This document shows positions 58,913 through 64,000 of a stretch of 64,000 nucleotides of DNA, piece by piece. This stretch comes from Delphinapterus leucas (taxonomy: Eukaryota > Chordata > Mammalia > Artiodactyla > Monodontidae), in assembly GCF_002288925.2 (NCBI RefSeq), contig NW_022098076.1, positions 66,939,964 through 67,003,963 of the forward strand, given 5' to 3'. Every line of letters starts with the position of its first letter. Position 1 is the stretch's first letter. The translations under genes and the position numbers were made by a program. The notes under the pieces were generated by a model. That model was not told the origin of the DNA. It saw only the letters and a program-made list of their open reading frames with translations, and did no database searches.

Positions 58913-59059
58913 GTATCTATGCCAGCAGCTCATGCAACATCATCTGCTCCCACCGTAACTTTAGTACAGCTACCCAATGGGCAGACAGTTCAAGTCCATG
59001 GAGTTATTCAGGCGGCCCAGCCATCAGTTATTCAGTCTCCACAAGTCCAGACAGTTCAG
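58913..59059 (+). CDS. CREB1: CREB1 exon 3: residues 39-87, glutamine-rich Q1 region
   Basis: This is a 147-nt, phase 0 exon encoding 49 residues, from VSMPAAHATSSAPTVTL to SPQVQTVQ. Nine residues are glutamine, and hydrophobic and Ser/Thr residues are interspersed, as is typical of the Q1 transactivation domain of CREB/CREM/ATF1. The acceptor is 'caacaccatag' after a T-rich tract, and the donor is GTATGT. Translation agrees with known mammalian CREB1 with no frameshift or stop. It lies 5.9 kb downstream of exon 2 and 715 bp upstream of the alternative 14-codon exon. Confidence 0.97.
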
Positions 59060-59774
59060 GTATGTGCATAAAAAGTTCTGCATCTACTTTCATAACTGTT
59101 GTTTATAGCCATATCTTTCTCCTTTCATTATGAAAATAGGAACATATCTAGTTCAGAGTTTATTTTACTTTACAGTAATTATGGAATATGCTGCATCTGT
59201 ATAGTCACCTTAAGTATAGGAACATATATACACAAGAACAGACATATAAGAAAAAACTTTTTCTTAAACTAAAAAAGGAAAAGAATTGAATGGGAAAAAT
59301 CATAAAGTATATGGGATAAAGTGGAAATGTTGGGAGAGACTATAAGGCTGATGTACCTCAGGGAAAATTAAGATACAAAAATAATAACTTTGTAATTATT
59401 TTCTAAACATGCAATTGGAAAAAATAACCCTTGTCAAAAAGTAATAACCTTACCTAAGATATTATTTGAATGTAGAGAAAACCAGCTATGTTTAGGATTC
59501 TAAGTTAGAGTATATAACTTTGAAATGATATATTCAGAAAGTGCACTTTAAGAATCAGGGATTTTTTCCATGCATGTTATCTTATTCTTTGGAAAGATTG
59601 TTCCTTTGGTTTGGATCCAAAGGGAATAAAGGTGTGTAAACCTCTACTTAACTGTAGGGAACCTAGGGCAGTATACATCTTTTCGATGAGCTTATTGGGG
59701 AAAAAAAAAGACTTGAACGTTCATTCAAGTAGGCCATAACCCCAGCCTCCCATTTCATATTTTTTGCTTCACAG
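59060..59774 (+). other. CREB1: CREB1 intron 3 (715 bp)
   Basis: This short intron between exon 3 and the alternative exon is bounded by GTATGT and TTCACAG. It is A-rich in the middle. No repeat family is recognised in it. Because it flanks a regulated cassette exon, it is the natural place for splicing-control elements, but I cannot assign any from sequence alone. Confidence 0.9.
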
Positions 59775-59816
59775 TCTTCCTGTAAGGACTTAAAAAGACT
59801 TTTCTCCGGAACTCAG
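59775..59816 (+). CDS. CREB1: CREB1 exon 4: 14-residue alternative (alpha) cassette exon
   Basis: The exon is 42 nt and encodes SSCKDLKRLFSGTQ, which corresponds to the alpha peptide. Its inclusion gives the 341-residue form and its skipping gives the 327-residue (delta) form in human. It has a good polypyrimidine tract and acceptor ('ttttttgcttcacag') and a consensus donor GTGAGT. The length is divisible by three and both edges are phase 0, so skipping keeps the frame. The preceding intron is only 715 bp, unlike the multi-kilobase introns around it. The next exon, which should begin the kinase-inducible domain, is beyond the window. Confidence 0.96.
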
Positions 59817-60869
59817 GTGAGTCCTAGGTCCTAGATTTGGAGAGAACTATTTTTAGAAAGGAAGGTGAGAAATTGTTCTTTATATCTTTGTCCCTCTCTA
59901 TAAACATAGAACTCAAGGTTTGAATAAAAATCTTAAGAGATCTTCTAGGTCTAGGCCAAACTTGTTACCTACCCAGCCCTTAGTCTGTTGCTTAATTTCC
60001 CTATATAATATCCTTCTCTCCTCCTCCAAATGGCAGTCCAGCTTTACTTGAACACTTTCAGAGAAAGGATGCTCTATCTCCAGAGGTAACTGATTTATAA
60101 TTGGGGGTAATTGCTAAAATATTCTTCCCTGTGGTGAACCAGAATATCTTTCTAAAACTTTTATCTAGTGGTCCCAATTCTATTCTCAGAAACTAGTTAA
60201 GCAAATTTAACTCCTTTTTCTATTGGGCTGCTTCCTTTTCCCCATCTTCCACATCCTTCCCATTTAAAAAAAATGTCCAGACTAAGTAAATGCCTGTTTT
60301 TCTTCAGCCATTTATATATGACATAGCTTTGATTCCTCTTCACCATCCTTGTTGTCTTCTTGTGGGTGAGAACTGTTGTGTTTTCCTTGAGTTTAGTAGC
60401 CAGATTGATTGATACTTGGAGAGGGGAGAAGTCCCTCCTTTGTCCTAGAAGCATTCTATCAGTGTCATCAAAGGATATACCCCATTTTGTCAGCCATATC
60501 ATACTATTGAGTCATTGAGCCACTGTTAACCCACCTCTGCTTCATTCTGTCCCTGTGCCTTTGGTTTGCGTGGACATTTAAGGCAGGGCGGTGTGGGGGG
60601 TGGAGAAAAAAGAAAGAATATTTTGATATAAAATCATCAAGTTCTGTGCATTTCCATACTGAAAGATATTGGGAATGGAATTTGTTGTTACTGAGTAGGA
60701 GACAGTATAGTCCAGGTAAAGACTGGAGAATTTGATTTTTCTATGGAACCACACTGACTGAACAGTAGTCTCCTATCCTGTGCCTCAGTTTTTATTTCAT
60801 TGAATGCTTCCTAACTGTTTTTCATACTATGTATGCCATTACTAATTCCCTGCTCTTATCTTCCTCTTG

Positions 60870-60950
60870 ATAATAGTGGAAAGAACCTGACCTGCTAGTC
60901 AGGAGACCTAGATTCCAGACCCCACATTAACCTTTACTTTTTCTTTTTCA
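60870..60950 (+). mobile_element. Short MIR fragment in CREB1 intron 4
   Basis: 'acctgctagtcaggagacct' and 'agattccagaccccacatta' resemble the 5' portion of MIR. Short. Confidence 0.4.
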
Positions 60951-61679
60951 CTTACAGTGGGAGATCTTTCTATAAAGAACACACAAAAATTATCACAAAA
61001 TTTGCTAAGATTACAAACATTGGTTTTAATATATGATGCCTAATTGTTGCTTATATTCTTAATTTTAATCTTTATTTTGTGGTAAGAGTAATAATAATAA
61101 TTTGGACCTGGGGTTATATGACCATTAACTTTATAGAAATGTGTATTCATCTTTTCAAAAATAGATTTTTCCATCAAAGTGAGCTGTGCTTATAATTAAA
61201 AGCCTGAATTCTACAAACAGAAACATAAACAGTATTTTTTTCTTTAAAGGCCCTAAACCATGGAGAAGCTATTAAACTTTAATGGTAATGTCAGCTGGTT
61301 AACAGTGATTAGCATTAATAAGTAGGGAGTGGTTTATATCAGAAGAAGTGATCAAACAAGGAGAGAGGTGATTCCTCAAACTTCTCGATGGGAGAATATT
61401 AGTATTCTAGAACAGCATTTCCAAAATATACAAGGTACATTTCTCTTGATGTGAGAATAAGACTTCTGTTTATCTTTTTTCATCTCAGAGTATTAGAAAC
61501 TAAACTGTACTAATATTTCATGTATGGCTTGACATTGGTGCCCTAACATTATCCTTATGTATATATGTACATCAAATCTCACAGATTATGTAAGAATTCC
61601 CACAAAAATAATGGGAGTTACACAAATGTATAGAAGTTAACAGTGGCATCCTCACTTGTTAGTTTTGGATGCATTTTTA

Positions 61680-62110
61680 ATACATTCATTTCCTCAGTAA
61701 ATTTTTATTTGTCACATGCTATGTGCCAGTCACTGTTCTAGGTGATACGAAAGACAGCAGTGAACAAATAATACTTCTCTATTCTCATGAAGATCACATT
61801 TGAGCGAAGAGAGACAATGAAAAAATAAAATGTGTCAGGTGACGATTAAGTGCTGGGAAGATGATTAAAGCAGGAGAAAGGGATAGAGAATGATGTGGAG
61901 GGAAGGGTGGTTTTTTTAGGTAGGGTGGTCAGGGAACACGATGAGCAGTGAAACTATAAACTAGTGAAGGAGGCTAAGCCATACAAATAATGAAAGCAAG
62001 TCCAAAGGCTCAGAAGTGAGAGTATGCTTTATGTACCAAAGAATAGCAAGAAGTGGCCTGAATAGAGTGAGCAAGAGGGATAGCGGTTGGAGATGAACTT
62101 TCTGATACAG
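61680..62110 (-). mobile_element. L2 LINE 3' part in CREB1 intron 4
   Basis: Inverted L2 3' end: 'cacatgctatgtgccagtca', 'ctgttctaggtgatacgaaa' and 'gacagcagtgaacaaataat', then 'gtagggtggtcagggaacac' and 'ggctcagaagtgagagtatg' from inverted ORF2. Confidence 0.78.
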
Positions 62111-62470
62111 TCTTTACAGTACTTCATGATGTGATGGGAACAGCAATAAAAATCTTTTGTGCAAGACAGAGATTCAGTGATTATCATATAGCAAAGTACT
62201 TGAGTTGCTTAACGTAAGGATGAGTTTACTTGTTTGCTTTTTACATAAGACAAGTATTCCAAAGTTTCCGATCTTTTTAACAATGGCAAGCAAGGGATGA
62301 CTTGCAAGGGATATGTTACCTAACAGATATTTTTGAAAGAAACGAATTCCTTTCAACTGTCCTTTCTGAGAGAAAGTGGCATTTTAACAATGCATGAGAG
62401 GATAACTGCATTTTGAAAGAAACTTGTGCTGTGGACAGAGTATTTTGAATATAGAAGTTTGGAGATGTTC

Positions 62471-62495
62471 CCATACTTTTTTTTTTTTTTTTTAC
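62471..62495. repeat. T-homopolymer in CREB1 intron 4
   Basis: A run of about 18 T between 'ccatac' and 'acctgcaaac'. No SINE body is recognisable beside it. The exact limits are approximate. Confidence 0.7.
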
Positions 62496-62799
62496 CTGCA
62501 AACTGTAAATTTGTCACCTAAAAACTCAAATCTATATACTTTCAAAACTGGAAATAGAGTTTCTAAACTATTCAGAAGTCTTCTAGAGTTTCAGTAGGTG
62601 TTGAACTTATTTGTTAAAATACAAAACCTTTTATTAGCATATAATAACTGACCAAGAGCCAGGGAGATGAAAATATACTAGTAAATCTCATCAGAAGTTT
62701 GTGTAATTGACAGATGAAAATGAAAAATGATTGTTTTAAACAATAGCAGATGTTAAATCACATTTCAGAAAGTCCAAGCTTAGAATCAGATTTTTGAGT

Positions 62800-62881
62800 C
62801 ACTGTTATAAAATACTAAATGATTTTTAATTAATCATATTAAAGCACATCATTCTCACTGTTATGAAATATTAAATGATTT
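62800..62881 (+). repeat. Imperfect direct repeat, two copies of about 26 bp
   Basis: 'cactgttataaaatactaaa' (from 62800) and 'cactgttatgaaatattaaa' (from 62856), each followed by 'tgatt', lie 56 bp apart. They look like an old local duplication in A+T-rich intron sequence. Confidence 0.75.
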
Positions 62882-63004
62882 ATCTTTAAGAAATTAACAG
62901 ATGTATTTTAATATTTATACTTATCCTAACTCTTTAAAAATTAATTTGTTTTATGATATAGGTAAAACTTGTAAATAAATATATATGCTTATATAAAATT
63001 TTCT

Positions 63005-63041
63005 TATAATTAATTTATAATCTTATAATTAATTTATAAGG
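63005..63041 (+). repeat. Tandem duplication of an 18-19 bp A+T-only unit
   Basis: The unit 'ttataattaatttataa' occurs twice in direct succession, and is itself close to palindromic. A local duplication in low-complexity sequence. Confidence 0.7.
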
Positions 63042-63849
63042 GAGATCTGCAGATCAGAAGAGTTTGGAGATTATTGCTCTAGACTTTTATTAAACTTCTT
63101 GATCCAGTGAGTAAAAAACTGTACCTAAACCTGAGTCTGAACTCTACCCAAGAAAAGTGCTTAACTTTCCAGGGTACCATGTATAGTTTGAGAAAACATC
63201 TAATACAACCATTTTTAAAATTTTGTTCTAGTCACTGTATATTTTATTTTGAAATTTCAAATAGCATCAGAATAGGACTTTTCCCCCCCTTATAGACAGA
63301 ATATATGGGTTTTTAACAAACTAAGAGAAAATAGAGAAATATGGATGTAAAAGTTTACATGTACAGGTGGTGGTTTGGCTTTTTGAAAATTTTTTAACAT
63401 GTAAGTGGCCATGGTTAAAGACCTATTTAAGGAGCTCAGGAAGGGGTTAATAAGAGGTGACAGGAGGTGAGGACCAGAGGAAGGGTATCTATCGTTGAAA
63501 TGTGATGGTAGACTGTGATACTTAAAATTGGGATATAATTTTTCATGTGGGTATTTTTAATAACCTATTACATATATATTAAACTATTATTTATTATCAA
63601 AGGATTTTTGGCATGATTTTTAATGGTCTTAGAAATGTGGGTTCAGTGGTTTTGGGATTTTCTTGTTTTTTCATTTGTTTTTGAGGGTGTGGGGTTGGGT
63701 TTTTTTTGCTTTTTGGTAGATAGACCATAAGAGTTGACTTCCTAATTCTAAGTTCTCTCTGGATAGTATTCCCCCAAAGAGGAAATGTTACATTCATTAT
63801 GTAGTACTGAATAGTTCTGAATTCCCTTTACATTTAACAAGTTGCAGTA

Positions 63850-64000
63850 CATATCACTTATATGTGGAATCTTAAAAATACAAGAAACTAGTGAATATAA
63901 CAAAAAAGAAAAAGACTCACAGATACAGAGAACAAACTAGTGGTTACCTGCGGGGAGGGGCAATGTAGGAGTAGGGGACTAAGAGGTACAAACTATTATG
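63850..64000 (+). mobile_element. L1 LINE 3'-region fragment, cut by the window end
   Basis: 'atcacttatatgtggaatct', 'aagactcacagatacagaga' and 'acaaactagtggttacctgc' are typical of the L1 ORF2/3' UTR junction region in plus orientation. The element continues beyond the window. Confidence 0.75.

Larger units (their letters stand above)
34713..64000 (+). other. CREB1: CREB1 gene, 5' part (runs off the right edge)
   Basis: CREB1 is a nuclear bZIP transcription factor that binds cAMP response elements and recruits CBP/p300 after phosphorylation by PKA and other kinases. The window shows a non-coding exon 1 in a CpG island and three coding exons whose joined translation reads as the known CREB1 N terminus (starting MTMESGAENQ, then VSMPAAHATS, then SSCKDLKRLF). 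Exons join cleanly with GT/AG introns: 34886-52899, 53022-58912, 59060-59774, and a fourth intron starting at 59817 that is open at the window end. The kinase-inducible, second glutamine-rich and bZIP exons are not in the window. The left limit is an estimate from recollection of the human mRNA start. The identification is near certain. Confidence 0.97.
59817..64000 (+). other. CREB1: CREB1 intron 4, 5' part
   Basis: The intron opens with GTGAGT and no acceptor that would start the kinase-inducible-domain exon is seen before the window ends. It contains an L2 fragment (about 61,680-62,110), short duplicated A+T-rich segments near 62,800 and 63,000, and the start of an L1 3'-end fragment at the edge. 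The stretches 59,900-60,850 and 62,110-62,780 show nothing I can name. Confidence 0.85.

Noticed and set aside
59817..64000. Search for the next CREB1 exon (kinase-inducible domain)
   Set aside because: No segment in intron 4 translates to the expected kinase-inducible sequence between proper splice sites before the window ends.

Overview
This is a mammalian nuclear window, most likely from a whale or dolphin (or a close cetartiodactyl relative). The organism call rests on several young tRNA-derived SINEs of the CHR type: the 5' head reads like 'ggcttccctggtggctcagt', there is an internal 'cacaactactgagcc' tandem block, and the tails are A-rich. Ruminant BovB and Bov-A elements and the pig PRE-1 SINE are absent. 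The base composition, spliced gene structure and dense old repeats (MIR, L2, MLT1, MER5, L1M) are all ordinary for a eutherian genome. There are no bacterial, plasmid, phage or CRISPR features.

Positions 1 to about 33,800 are intergenic DNA upstream of one gene. They hold layered interspersed repeats: MIR and L2 as the oldest layer, MaLR (MLT1-type) LTRs and MER5 in the middle, and L1 and CHR SINEs as the youngest. Several insertions still show target-site duplications and nesting. From 17.3 to 33.4 kb there is a marked concentration of L2 sequence, mostly on the minus strand. I see no protein-coding gene in this part.

Positions about 33,840 to 35,530 are a CpG island. It contains the promoter and the non-coding first exon of CREB1 (cAMP-responsive element-binding protein 1) on the plus strand. 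The promoter has a GC box, a G-quadruplex-capable tract and no TATA box at the expected position. Exon 1 carries three CRE-like half sites, consistent with the known autoregulation of this gene.

Positions 34,713 to 64,000 are the 5' part of CREB1. Exon 1 (5' UTR) is followed by an 18-kb first intron. Exon 2 has the start codon and 38 codons, exon 3 has 49 codons, and the 14-codon alternative exon that separates the alpha form from the delta form comes next. All splice sites have GT/AG ends and all three coding exons are phase 0, so exon 4 can be skipped without a frameshift. The exons for the kinase-inducible domain, second Q-rich domain and bZIP lie beyond the window. The three exons encode the N-terminal glutamine-rich (Q1) activation region of the transcription factor.

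I found no convincing undescribed system. The observations most worth a second look are the regulatory layout of the CREB1 promoter, the start-codon context, one residue difference from my recollection of the human protein, a perfect 16-bp hairpin in intron 1, expansion of the internal tandem block of one CHR SINE, and nested insertions that give a relative insertion order.
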